Below, piece after piece: positions 26,101 to 32,867 of a DNA stretch of 64,000 nt. The notes under the pieces are model-generated. The model was not told the DNA's origin, did no database searches, and saw only the letters and a list, made by a program, of their open reading frames with translations. Source of the DNA: Symsagittifera roscoffensis (Eukaryota; Xenacoelomorpha; Acoela; Convolutidae); assembly GCF_963678635.1 (NCBI RefSeq), contig NC_087067.1:48649618-48713617 (forward strand). The letters are read 5' to 3'. The position numbers were made by a program, and so were the translations under genes. Positions within the stretch are counted from its first letter, which is position 1, and each line of letters starts with the position of its first letter.

Positions 26101-29100
26101 ATTTTTTTTTTCAATCCAAAATCTGGATAAATAGCAAGTTAAGATGTTTGTTTAGGTCAAGGTCAAATGTCTAGACAGATAGTCTTGAAGTTCTGATAAA
26201 CATTTTCAGTTTAGATATTTGAATTACTGACGCCAAAGTTTGCTTCCGTTTAGCTTCCGACAAGTGACTTTTTGTGATCTTATATATTAAATGAAAGTCG
26301 GAATGCTCTATGGACGCAATGTTTAACTCAACACATTGCTTAAGAATTATTAGGAGACAATATTAAGAAGGAATATCGAGCGTAACGTTTAAGAACCGTT
26401 CAGAGCAACCATCTGAGGAAGATGAACTCGATCCAACTGCAAGTCTAGACGGCACCTGCCTAATTTTTGTCCAAAAATTCGCGTTTACAGATTCATTTCA
26501 GTCTAGAACGAATCACTTAAAAACAGCATAACCTTAAATTTTTTAAGGCAAGCTTTTCAAACAAAAAACGTTGGAAAATTACCGTTCATTTCATAGACCG
26601 AATTGGTTCGCAAAATTTTTTTTCTTAGCATCTAAGAAAAAAAATTTTGCGAACCAATTCGGTCTATGAAATGAACGGAAATTTTTCAACGTTTTTTGCT
26701 TGAAAAGCTTGCCTCAAAAAACTCAAGGTTATCGCGAACCGATTCAGTCTATGAAATAACTTGTGATCGTATATCTGCTTATATTTCATATATTAAATGT
26801 AACTCCCAATGCGCTATGGACGCAATGTTCAACTGAAAGCAATGTTTTAGCTTTGTCGAATGCAACGTTCAAAAAATTCTTAAGGCTTAACGTTTAAGAG
26901 AAGGCCAATAATATTCCAGAACTTTCAAATTTTCTTAGGTCTGGAATGTTCTGTAACTGTTTTTGACAAAAGTTCAATTCTGTAGACAAGATGGACTGAA
27001 TTCGTTTTCAAAGTTAGACAGTGCTTGTCCATTTTTTTCCGAAATTTGCGTTTTTAGATTGATTTCATTCTGAAACGAACCAACTAGAAACAACAACCTC
27101 CTTGCTAGAAAAATTAGCTGTTTGCAAACCGATTTGCACTATGCATTTTTCAAAGTTTCATCGCTTGTATAGCTTGCTTAGAAAAACAAACTTCTCGCCA
27201 ATCAATTTGCTCTGTGAATACTTGAGATAATTCAAAGTTTCATTGCCTCAAAAAAAGATTTTCGCTAACCGATTTGCCCCTTGAAATAACTTGAGAAATT
27301 CAAAAGTTTCATCGCATGAATCGTGTGCTCAGAAATATTTAAGTTATCTCATAGACCGAATCGTTTTGCGAAAAGCTTAAGTTTTTGAAGCAAAGCTTTC
27401 ACAAACATTTTGTAAGCAAGCTTTTTGCTAAATAACTTCAAGTTTTCAAAGCTTTAATTTTTTCAAGTTTTCAAAGCTTTAATAGCTTGCTTAGATAAAC
27501 TCTAGCTTTTCGCAAAACGATTCTGTCTATGAAACAACCTAAAATAATTCCATATTTCATAGCTTCAAAAGCTTGCTTCGAAAAGTTTCATTTTTCCTGA
27601 ACCGATTCAGTCTATAAATTAACTTGAAATAGTTCAAAGTTTCATAGCTCTAAAAGGTTGCGAAGAAAAACTGAACTTTTCGTGAACCGATTTGGTCAGC
27701 CAAAAAACTTGAAATATTTCAAAGTTTTATTGCTTGACTAGCTTGCGTCGAAAAGTGATCTTATATTGTGATCTTAGATCCTAAAGACCCAGAGGTGCCT
27801 GAAAACGGGCTGCAAAATTCCACGACGTTCTCGCAATGAGATTTCGTTTGGTTGTAAATGTAGTAACTCTTACAATGAATGAAATCTAATTTGCAATTGT
27901 TATTGTTATTAATATTATAAGTTAAAACCTTTTCGCAAACTGATTCGGTTTATGAAATAACTTGAAATAAGTCAAAATTTCATAGCTTTAAAAGCTTGAT
28001 TAGAAAAACTTCAACTTTCAGTCTATGAACCCATTCATTCTATGGATTAATTTGAAATAATTCGAAGTTTCATAGCTTCGAAAGCTTCCTCAGAAAATTT
28101 TAAGCTTTTCGCAAACTGATTCGGGATTGAAACTAACTTGAATTATTTTGAATTTGATACCTAAAAAAGCTTGCTAAGAAAAATTTATTTTTGTTTGGTA
28201 ACCGATTCGGTCAACCAAATGTTTTACAAAATTAAGTTACATAGCTTGAATATCCTGTTAAGAAGACTGTAAGCTTGCTATCTTTCTTGCTAAATCTTTT
28301 TTCTATTTCAATTTCATGAAATAACTTGAAATTTTTTGAAGTTTCATAACTTAATTAGCTTGCTTAGTATTACTTAAATTTGTTGCCAACAGATTGGCTT
28401 CATGCAACGATCTGAGGTCTTAAAAATGTTTGCTTGCTTGAATAGCATATAAAACTTTTTTTGCAAAAGATTCGATCCAATAAACGATATGAAATATTTC
28501 AAAGTTTCCTGACTTGAAATGCTTGCTTAGAAAAACATAGGCTTTTCGTGAACCGATTCGGTCTACGAGATAAGTTGACGCGTATCAAAGCTTAAGCCAA
28601 ATAGCTAGCATACCAAATTTTTTTTTGCTTATCACTGTCAAATATCTTGAAATAGTTAAAAATTCCATCGCGTGATTGGCTCCAGTAAAAAAACTTGGAA
28701 TAGTTCTTATCCGGAACAAAGATATAAAAAATTTTCATTGGTTTTTAGTGGCTTCGAAGTAATTTTGTATTTTTTCGCTATCCGGTTTGCTGTAGTTGGT
28801 TTCAAAGGTGTCAATAGCTTGCTTAAGAAAAACATTAGCTTTCCGTGAACCATTTCGTTCTAAAATGTTTCACAGCCAGCTTTCATTCTATAAAAAATCT
28901 TGAAATTAATCCAAGTTTCATAGCTCTAATAATCTGATTACAAAAATTTGAATCTTTTGCGAACCAGTTCGCTTTGTGAAGTTACATGAAATATTTCAAA
29001 GTTTCATTGCTTGAATAGCTTACTAAGACAAGTTTTTACTTTTCGCCTACTGGTTCGCTCTATCGAACAACGTGAATTTTTTCAAAGTTTCCGTGCTTTA

Positions 29101-32100
29101 ATAGCTTGCCTAGAAAAATTTCACTTTTTTGTTCAAAGTTTCATAGCTTGGATAGCATGATTAAAACATTTTTTTGCGAGCCAATTGATTATGGGTTAAT
29201 TTTAACAATTATGGGCTTGCTAAATGGGTTAATTTTAACAAAAAAACTGTCCATCATAAAATATTATACAAATTCAATGAGCTTTAAGGCCATCTTTTTA
29301 TTTCTTCGGTATGCAAAAGTTTTTTGAAAAAAAAACAATTCAGTTTTTGTTTCAGTTTCCGTGCGTTCATTACTCTTTTCCAACTGTCAGTTGGCTATGT
29401 TGACTTATTTGGAAATTTCACTATAGCATTGGAAATTGCATAGCATGTTCTCTGCTTTTTTGTTGCTAGTGATTGGAGACAATTAAGCGTCCGTGGCTAA
29501 GTGGTTAGTGTTTGAGACTGTGAATCTCTAGGTCGCAGGTTTGAAACCGAGATGAAGAAGAATTTTTTTGATTCGAGTTTTGTTTCTTATTTTTCTTATT
29601 TCACTTTATAGAGCTGCTTTTTTTTCGTGTTCTCGCTAGTGCTTGCGAAGCGTGGCTTCGCCTCTGTGTAATGCTTAGTTTTTGTCGAATTCGGGTTGCA
29701 CATTTCAGTTGTCTAAATTGGAAGAATCGGAAATGCGCTTCCGCTCTTCCCTCATTGAGAAGTCGCGAATGGACAAGGCCAATGAGTACTTGTTCGACAA
29801 GTCCCAGAAGACAATAGACAGTCTGAAGAAGAACCTGAATGCGGAGAGAGCTGTGAAGCAGGATGCAGTGAGTAGACTGGATGATCTGCAGAGTATGGTG
29901 GGAGAAGGCAACGAGGACTCCTATGTGGGGGGAGGAGCCAGTAAATCCAGACCCCAAACTGCCAACTGTAAGTGTGTTTTCATTATAGCCAGTTTTATCA
30001 TTTTATACTACTTTATTTCGGATTCTAAGATGCTACAGTTTTTGATATGTTTTTCTTCAATTATTGCTGTTTCAGCGTAATTATTTCCGAAAAATAAAAG
30101 CAATGGAAATAAATGACCAGTTAATTTTTTTGCTTTAGTTTTTTTTAATTTAGGTTCTTAGTTCTAAAGATCGTTATTTTGATCATTGTAAAATCAGTCA
30201 AGCTAAAATTTTCTAATGGAATTTTTGTTATTTGATAATTGAAGCCACTAAAAGTGTCCGATTCATCCAAGATCGTAAGTTGACAACACCTCACAAATCC
30301 CATGTGTAACTATCCTCATCTGGTCACAGAAATAGCATTGATGTTTATAACGTGACTAATATTCAAAATAGTTATAAGTATGATCATCTCAATGACCACT
30401 GACCAACCAGTATCTCAACCAGTTTAAAAAAGACGGGGAAGGCCTGGGAACATCAGATATTTGCTTTTTAGGGGGTCCATGTTATGGATGGAAACCGGTC
30501 ACTTTTTTCTCGACCCGACAGGTAGCTTTTTTTCACGGGTCGGCTCACCGGTCAAAGCTGAAAATATTTTTAAGCGTTCCGGTTTTTATATGTTTTAACC
30601 TGCGAGAAGTGAATGAAATCATTTGATTTTTATTCGACGAAATGGGCAACGATGTTCCTGTTGCAGAAGGTTTGTACGAGATTAGGGCCATGCTGTGAAG
30701 CGCAATTACGTCATGCTCGGGTGACCAGCCAGTGACCAACACGTTAGGAATTGTCAACCCGACTGGCTTACTGCCGGTCGCTCAATCATAGATCGACCCG
30801 ACCTGTTTCCATACGTAGTCTGTCTTGCGTTAAAACTACTTACAACTCGGTTCGGGTTTCAACTAATTGGACATAGTGTTTATATGTTCTAATCGTTTTA
30901 TTTTCCCTTAATTTCTTACCGACTAGTATGCATTATCTCATTGCTTCAAATTTGGTTTAGGATAACATCAAATGTACTAAATTTTGAATAGCGCCTATAT
31001 CGTCAAGGATAACTTACCTGAATAAATGTCCCCTTGGAACCCATTTCTTTCCTTTGTCAGCTATGACTTTCTGCTTTTTCAGCGTCTGTTATCTCGACAT
31101 ACGGAACAAATGCTGGACTGTCCCAAAGAGTGAAGAGCGCTGGAACCTCTGGGAGAAACAGACCCTTCAGTTCGGGATATTCGAGCGTCGTGCGCCCCTT
31201 GACGAGCGAGGGCAACTACGGAATGGGTACACAGGAGGGAAGTCGGGTCACTTCTGGACGTGTGACTGGAGCAGGCATGTCGAGGCCAGTCTCGTCTGCT
31301 TTCGGGACACCTGGAGGCAATATGAATAGACCGAAAACAGTATGTATTCACTAAGATGTGTGGATTCAAATCGACCAAAAAATGTATGCTCGTTGAAAGC
31401 CACACTGTTATATTTGGATTTGATTGTAATTGTGGGTAATGCTATTTAGAAATCAGTCTAAGAAATATATTGATCCTGAGATGTAATGGTCCAAACTTGA
31501 GCTATTTGATGGTAAGTCGGTAAGGCGTGTTTATTCGCTTCTCGATCTATTTACTGTCGTGAGAAATCAAGGCAGGATGGCCGAGCGGTCTAAGGCGCTG
31601 CGTTAAGGCCGCAGTATCTTCGGATGCGTGGGTTCGAATCCCACTCCTGTCAAATGTTTTTGGAGACAAAACGCACATACCATAGATTGAAGAATATTGA
31701 AGTTAAATATTATTACCATTCGATTGTTATAAAACAAATCGATGGTAGTTAATGTTGGGCAAACCCTGTCAATTGGTCCAAGAATCTCTTTAACTACCAT
31801 CGATTTGTTTTATAACAATCGAATGGTAATAATATTTAACTTCAATATTCTTCAATCTATGGTATGTGCGTTTTGTCTCCAAAAACATTTGACAGGAGTG
31901 GGATTCGAACCCACGCATCCGAAGATACTGCGGCCTTAACGCAGCGCCTTAGACCGCTCGGCCATCCTGCCGTGGTTGGCCAGTCTTTCTATAAATAAAA
32001 TCGTGATTAACTAGACAAATTCTCGACTTACCAATTATTCAAATGAAATTCATGCTCAAATATGTTTGGCATAGCGTAATTAGGTGGCTTGTCAGTTTCT

Positions 32101-32867
32101 ATAGCAATTAGAAAGTGAACGAAAATGAAAATTTTGGATGCAGGTGGAGAAATAGGAGAAAAAAACTCTCGGGTGCATTTGAAAATCATTCGAGTTCATC
32201 TCCTGGAGAGCTCTTAGAATTCAAGTTATAAACTCGAAATGTCATCAAGGGCTCTCCAAAAATGGTACATTTATTGGCGCATTTCAGTTATTAATTTAAA
32301 ATGAAACAAGAAAATTCGCGCCCTGTTATCTTCAGGAGGCTACTGACTTTCGGAATAGCCAAGGTTTTGGCGCCTTTACAGTTTCCACACCCCCCTTTCC
32401 TCGTAAAATTACAAAATAAAGCTGTTCAAAAATGGTTCACATGGCAAGCAATTCGCATGTAAAAATTGTTGTATAAATTTGTTCAATTGCTCATGCTCAC
32501 ACGTTTTATGGTAGTTTATAACATGAAAAGCCAGCCATTTAAAGACTTTCATATATTGAATTTCAGAAAAAATCAAAGGGGGGAACTGGAAAAGAACCAA
32601 GTTTTTTTTTCAATTGTTTTTTACAGTACGTAGTGTTTTCAGTCGAGTGCTCGTCTGCAACAAGGGAACACTGCAGCCGCGACTAGGATCTACCGACAGT
32701 TGAAGCAGGAGGAACAATACTGGGACCACAGGGCCATGGTGGAGGTGAACCACACCAACAAGCACGCCGCTGCCGCCGCCATCACAGCCAACACGCCCAC
32801 TGATCAGAGACAGTTTGCTAATAGCATTGCCAGTAGGCCAACATCTGGCGTCATGTTCCAACAGTGA
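470..32867 (+). CDS. CCDC162: CCDC162-like coiled-coil protein, 26 exons, 5' partial
   Basis: Large coiled-coil protein of the CCDC162 (C6orf183-like) family; molecular role unknown. Exons read: 470-663, 1040-1350, 1771-1876, 1957-2631, 2759-3393, 3622-3781, 4122-4280, 4999-5144, 10457-10619, 10785-11078, 11312-11466, 11758-11847, 14201-14376, 14606-14771, 19570-19723, 20151-20288, 20514-20759, 21168-21267, 21683-21818, 22143-22261, 22880-23028, 24831-25001, 25247-25342, 29709-29967, 31083-31339, 32643-32867. All introns are GT-AG and phases match at every junction; exons from 1040 to the stop sum to 1,762 codons including TGA. Family hallmarks seen: LGNLQPLYLLEFHP, FIEDPLFV, LRHRLMESA, DEFHLYMRLNQFE, WFIPHPSE, GGIEGIGTEL and LFPWRASL. 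The C-terminal third is coiled coil, then a Gly/Ser/Arg-rich tail. Human CCDC162P is regarded as a pseudogene, so an intact copy is informative. The first exon's acceptor is weak, so its left edge is uncertain. Confidence 0.82.
822..1036 (+). repeat. MITE family A, internally deleted copy
   Basis: Starts with AATGAACGTAGTG and carries the family's inner hairpin TCACGAAAAACGTGA and the AAGGCAAACTCCACTATCGA block. It then jumps from ATTTCGAAA to the family's 3' flank AGTTGGCTAT, so about 250 bases of the consensus are missing. Its right edge sits at the splice acceptor of the exon at 1040. Confidence 0.7.
4372..4748 (+). mobile_element. MITE family A, near-complete 377-bp copy with terminal inverted repeats
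   Basis: Left end AAGAGTCGATGAACG (4372-4386) and right end CGTTCATTGACTCTT (4734-4748) are inverted repeats with one mismatch. There is no coding potential, and the internal blocks are shared with at least seven other copies in the window. It lies in the intron between exons 4122-4280 and 4999-5144. The family is non-autonomous; I could not assign a superfamily because no clear target-site duplication is visible. Confidence 0.75.
5390..6262 (+). mobile_element. MITE family A copy interrupted by a ~460-bp insertion
   Basis: The left half (5390 to about 5600, GAGTCGATGAACGTAG through GTGATTGACTTCTAATTT) and right half (about 6065-6262, TTTCCCAGCG through CGTTCATTGACTCTT) are consecutive parts of the family consensus. 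The sequence between them is foreign and includes a tRNA-like module at 5725-5800. Confidence 0.6.
5725..5800 (+). repeat. tRNA-derived SINE-like module
   Basis: A-box TAGCGTAGAGG (5735-5745) fits the TRGYNNARNNG consensus, and the B-box GGTTCGAACC at 5776-5785 is intact, 30 bases downstream. I cannot fold a full cloverleaf with matching acceptor stems, so this is read as a SINE relic inserted in a MITE, not a functional tRNA. Confidence 0.55.
6515..6584. repeat. Perfect 35-bp tandem duplication
   Basis: The 35-bp unit starting CGTACTAGTTAGTGGAAAGC occurs twice back to back (6515-6549 and 6550-6584) without a mismatch. Confidence 0.8.
6896..7390 (+). mobile_element. MITE family A copy
   Basis: Left end AAGAGTAATGAAC and right end GTTGATTACTCTT are inverted repeats. 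The right end is followed by the family flank CCAACTGTCGGTTGGCTAT. It is somewhat longer than the 4372 copy because of an extra segment near 6960-7110. Confidence 0.65.
8930..10340. repeat. Satellite-like tandem array, ~165-bp unit, about 8 degenerate copies
   Basis: The core TAGTTTTCGAGATATGACG recurs near 9016, 9162, 9331, 9509, 9679, 9837, 9987 and 10147, so spacing varies from about 146 to 178 bp. Each unit also carries a GGGTACTCTCAGGGGTTGCG-type block and TGCCTCCAAATATGACTGCT. Units differ by 10-25 percent by eye. The same array, with a matching leader at about 8750-8905, is present at 61.4-62.9 kb. Confidence 0.8.
10457..14771 (+). CDS. CCDC162: CCDC162-like exons 9-14 (conserved WFIPHPSE / GGIEGIGTEL region)
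   Basis: Six exons: 10457-10619, 10785-11078, 11312-11466, 11758-11847, 14201-14376 and 14606-14771. They encode, in order, a WFIPHPSELMHLF segment, a helical stretch with GGIEGIGTEL and NPNDPEQV, a stretch ending LFPWRASLDR, a short Cys-rich exon (LCCIDS) and a segment ending RVAEFKEFV. Phases run 0, 0, 2, 2, 1, 2 and match each partner. The 5.3-kb intron before this block and the 2.35-kb intron at 11848-14200 are built largely of repeats, while the other introns are 160-290 bp. Confidence 0.8.
11885..12310 (+). mobile_element. MITE family A copy, degraded right end
   Basis: Left end AAGAGTCGATGAAC preceded by TATTACACAAGTAAC. The GGAAGGCAAACTCCACTATC block, the altered inner hairpin (GTCACGAAAGGTGATCGAC) and the GATCCAGTTTTCTCAAATTG block follow in family order. 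The right terminal repeat is mutated. Confidence 0.6.
12725..12915 (+). repeat. Composite tRNA-bearing element, fragment
   Basis: Contains a tRNA-like module (A-box-like GTAGCTGAGTGG, B-box-like GATTCGAATCC) followed by the family's 3' body (TTTTTGCTAATTCGAGGCTT, then a run ending TATAGAGCTGCTTTTT-like). The terminal hairpin is missing here. Confidence 0.55.
13800..14098 (+). mobile_element. Composite element with internal tRNA-Lys-like module
   Basis: Upstream body (GCTATAATC, then TTTCATAACATTTGTTCTCTGC) is followed by a tRNA-Lys-like stretch with GAGACTCTTAATCTCT (CTT in the anticodon position), the body CACCAATTCGAGGCTTATTT and the 3' hairpin GTGAAGTGCAGCTTCGCCTC at about 14071-14090. 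It ends about 100 bp before the exon at 14201. Confidence 0.6.
15394..17061 (-). CDS. LINE ORF2 C-terminal part: reverse transcriptase
   Basis: An open stretch of 555 codons containing an intact RVT_1 domain. Palm motifs are visible: NNYRPISLL (residues 117-124), FFFDLKKAFD with the first catalytic Asp at about 187, GVPQGSILGPLLF (243-255) and FADD (274-277) with the catalytic Asp pair. The first dozen residues are off-frame relative to the natural protein. Upstream of about 17040 the coding signal moves to another frame across a T8 run (about 17033-17040), giving a readable segment that joins toward the endonuclease. It is therefore the C-terminal part of a frameshifted ORF2 rather than a separate gene. 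Confidence 0.85.
   Translation of the reverse strand: MMLLNDLMFFFSEIGTQLKKDMDCLPLPPLKQVGHSMFLYQVTELEVEQIINKLDNKSSSGDDNINNILVKLSVSATVPYLTLLINKSFSQVIFPDKLKRAKVIPMHKSGSRVDENNYRPISLLIVWSKIFERAMYTRIYNYLEKFSLIYSRQFGFRSKHSTIDALVDFTEKMRSCGNQNVVTFFFDLKKAFDTIEHSLLLQKLESYGIRGITYDWFESYLKNRKQRVEINGVSSNWSSIKCGVPQGSILGPLLFLIYINDLPHVCKSSEVVLFADDTNVTALGQVNVAIENDISYLNYWLNANKLVINMDKTVQMNIKTSNSMTFHLNSCAIKTEPVCKYLGIYVDSKLSFFSQIDYVRKRLAKQSGIISKLRYFAPRHQLLDYYRTNIKSTIQYGILVYGCCSYSSLMPIYILQRKILKLIYFRNRREQSDDIFIRNQLLTVHELHVYELLKFVLRSVNKLHSEDFLNNVFEFENPTKVTRRANLNLLKESFRKKRFERQSIAYRGSRLYNVLKTRGLLEDGIENAKITSFYHKFKNGYLLGNIELATLVFSF
17098..18102 (-). pseudogene. LINE ORF2 N-terminal part: APE-type endonuclease, deleted and frameshifted
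   Basis: The open stretch 17967-17098 contains endonuclease motifs CGDINIDI (residues 47-54), CLDHF and FSDHFPV (SDH at 113-115). Upstream, from about 18100, another frame reads FSVLHINVRSLKGHL and then ETWLTENDD before a TAG near 17969. These are the expected start of an APE-type domain, but the spacing between them is too short, so internal segments are missing. A second frame change occurs near a TA-repeat at about 17120-17130. Together these breaks make this a decayed endonuclease. Confidence 0.7.
18103..19047 (-). CDS. LINE ORF1 (coiled-coil RNA-binding type)
   Basis: Intact 314-codon frame. An acidic/polar N-terminus is followed by an amphipathic helical region (about residues 68-145, e.g. 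GNLKNEMKELMKTM) and then YTRRENIRIIGV (146-157), which resembles the start of the RNA-binding domain of L1-type ORF1 proteins. The start codon lies inside the first 57-bp 5' repeat. ORF1 proteins bind element RNA; that role is inferred from the family. Confidence 0.7.
   Translation of the reverse strand: MIMTDTQPDNIPNADADSNNILQMHTEAETNTEDIPALRYQGMTPIPKSCSKRGCAVLSPIEQETTADNNLVQLIQTTIKTSINEIIPIMFGNLKNEMKELMKTMVTDATEDMKKQILSEVKAQLSAQEARCYLKSLSEAEMVESYTRRENIRIIGVASDTGTQESNEETANKVIKIANEIGSSVNKQDISVAYRLPGRGTTKPIIVRLCRRTAKIDILKKKRQLNETEGMKEVKIFEDLTKARLNFLKLMKTDERIASAWSREGNIFFQYRNDNYTNKITGLYEGGHTLGYYYNDVINCFTGVFNQPEAPSGT
19044..19151 (-). repeat. Two 57-bp monomers at the LINE 5' end
   Basis: The unit starting TCATTTACTGCCTCTGAAAC occurs at 19044-19100 and again from 19101, with near-identity over about 50 bases. 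The second copy merges into the target-site duplication. It resembles the monomer organisation at the 5' end of some LINEs, where monomers carry promoter activity; function here is inference. Confidence 0.7.
19570..25342 (+). CDS. CCDC162: CCDC162-like exons 15-23 (coiled-coil rod)
   Basis: Nine exons (19570-19723, 20151-20288, 20514-20759, 21168-21267, 21683-21818, 22143-22261, 22880-23028, 24831-25001, 25247-25342) encode a Lys/Glu/Gln/Arg-rich rod with heptad-like spacing, for example VTALRCQLEEKDSEIVATEK and QKEKMEKDHEKQQRARSDQQ. The block begins after the LINE-bearing intron 14772-19569 and ends before the satellite-filled intron 25343-29708. All phases agree (0, 0, 0, 1, 2, 1, 0, 0, 0 at exon ends). 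Confidence 0.8.
20388..20470 (-). repeat. tRNA-derived SINE-like sequence (minus strand)
   Basis: On the minus strand a B-box GGTTCGAAACC (complement of 20407-20417) lies downstream of an A-box-like AGGTGAAGTGG (complement of about 20451-20461). It sits 40 bp before the acceptor of the exon at 20514. A decayed relative with GGTTCGAAGCC lies at about 21490-21530. Confidence 0.5.
22619..22682. repeat. Perfect 32-bp tandem duplication
   Basis: TTGACCATAATCAACTCATC and the following 12 bases occur twice in a row at 22619-22650 and 22651-22682, in the intron 22262-22879. Confidence 0.8.
23090..24480 (+). repeat. Two MITE family A relics in the intron 23029-24830
   Basis: A weak relic at about 23290-23480 (GCAAACTGCGCTAAAAAAAC, AATTACCTATTG) and a clearer one at about 24100-24470. 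The second carries AAGACGGCAAACTCAACTATC, GATCACGAAAAACGTGGTCGAC and the right end GCGTTCATTGACTCTTTT. Left ends are not recognisable in either. Confidence 0.55.
25673..25975 (+). mobile_element. MITE family A, left part of a split copy
   Basis: Begins AAGAGTAATGAACGTAG and includes GGTCACGAAAAACGTGATCG and CTATTGATCTAGTTTTCTC. It stops inside the consensus at CTCAAAT and is replaced by CTTATATATTCATTG. The consensus resumes at about 29213-29226 (GGGTTAATTTTAAC) and continues to the right terminal repeat. Confidence 0.65.
26026..26079. repeat. Perfect 27-bp tandem duplication
   Basis: CTATCGAGCACAACGTATAA plus seven bases occurs twice in a row, starting at 26026 and 26053. Confidence 0.75.
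26527..26733. repeat. Long inverted repeat (~100-bp arms, ~9-base loop)
   Basis: Left arm from CATAACCTT (26527) to CTTAG and right arm from CTAAG to AAGGTTATCG (about 26733) are reverse complements with few mismatches. The centre is a short CATCT-type loop. Each arm is made of the satellite unit of this block. Confidence 0.75.
29213..29396 (+). mobile_element. MITE family A, right part of the split copy
   Basis: Carries GGGTTAATTTTAACAAAA, the GAGCTTTAAGGCCATC block, the right terminal repeat CGTTCATTACTCTT and the flank CCAACTGTCAGTTGGCTATG. It completes the copy whose left part ends at 25975. Confidence 0.65.
29400..29675 (+). mobile_element. Composite element with internal tRNA-Lys-like module
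   Basis: Upstream body (TAGCATTGGAAATTGCATAG, TTCTCTGC), then the tRNA-like part GCGTCCGTGGCTAAGTGG (A-box TGGCTAAGTGG), a degraded B-box, the body TTATTTCACTTTATAGAGCT and the 3' hairpin GCGAAGCGTGGCTTCGCCTC at 29646-29665. It ends just 35 bp before the exon acceptor at 29708. Confidence 0.65.
29709..32867 (+). CDS. CCDC162: CCDC162-like exons 24-26 (C-terminus and stop)
   Basis: Exon 29709-29967 finishes the coiled coil (LSKLEESEMRFRSSL onward) and ends in a Gly-rich turn. Exon 31083-31339 is low-complexity Ser/Gly/Arg/Thr and probably disordered. Exon 32643-32867 carries a short helical piece (TRIYRQLKQEEQYW), a His/Asn/Ala-rich stretch and the TGA stop at 32865-32867. The intron 31340-32642 contains the divergent tRNA palindrome. 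I saw no canonical AATAAA in the first 350 bases after the stop. Confidence 0.8.
30480..30815. repeat. Possible small inverted-terminus element
   Basis: GGATGGAAACCGGTC near 30490 and GACCTGTTTCCATAC near 30800 are inverted with about two mismatches, and CGACCCGAC occurs next to both ends. The interior is non-coding. Only one copy is seen here, so the call is weak. Confidence 0.3.
31571..31652 (+). tRNA. tRNA-Leu (anticodon AAG)
   Basis: An 82-base class II tRNA. Acceptor stem GGCAGGA pairs with TCCTGTC (one G-U), with discriminator A at 31652. The anticodon stem CTGCG/CGCAG holds the loop TTAAGGC, giving anticodon AAG. A long variable arm (TATCTTCGGATGC) and the T arm GTGGG/CCCAC with TTCGAAT follow. 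A-box TGGCCGAGCGG and B-box GGTTCGAATCC (31631-31641) are intact. A T5 run at about 31657-31661 can serve as RNA polymerase III terminator. No intron. Confidence 0.93.
31890..31971 (-). tRNA. tRNA-Leu (anticodon AAG), mirror copy
   Basis: Exact reverse complement of the tRNA at 31571-31652, with all arms, boxes and the downstream T run preserved. The two genes point at each other across about 240 bases of perfectly mirrored flank and spacer. Confidence 0.93.

Larger units (their letters stand above)
25976..29212. repeat. 3.2-kb satellite-like block inserted in a MITE
   Basis: The first part holds three copies of a longer unit (TTATATATT followed by AATGCGCTATGGACG) at about 25976, 26279 and 26790. 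The remainder is a highly degenerate tandem repeat of about 80-95 bp with the consensus blocks GAACCGATTCGGTCTATGAA, AACTTGAAATA and TTTCATAGCTTGAATAGCTT. Some units are inverted. There is no coding potential. The block occupies most of the intron 25343-29708. Confidence 0.75.
31571..31971. repeat. Perfect inverted repeat, 182-bp arms, 37-bp spacer, enclosing two tRNA genes
   Basis: Arms are 31571-31752 and 31790-31971, and I compared the 100-base non-tRNA part base by base without finding a mismatch. Symmetry stops exactly at the first base of each tRNA: the outer flanks (GAAATCAA and GTGGTTGG) are unrelated. Confidence 0.9.

Noticed and set aside
31603-31939. Two opposite ORFs with the same 50-residue C-terminal peptide
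   Set aside because: They are translations of the mirrored tRNA-Leu palindrome; the peptide ending in GFEPTHPKILRP is the antisense of a tRNA gene, not a protein.
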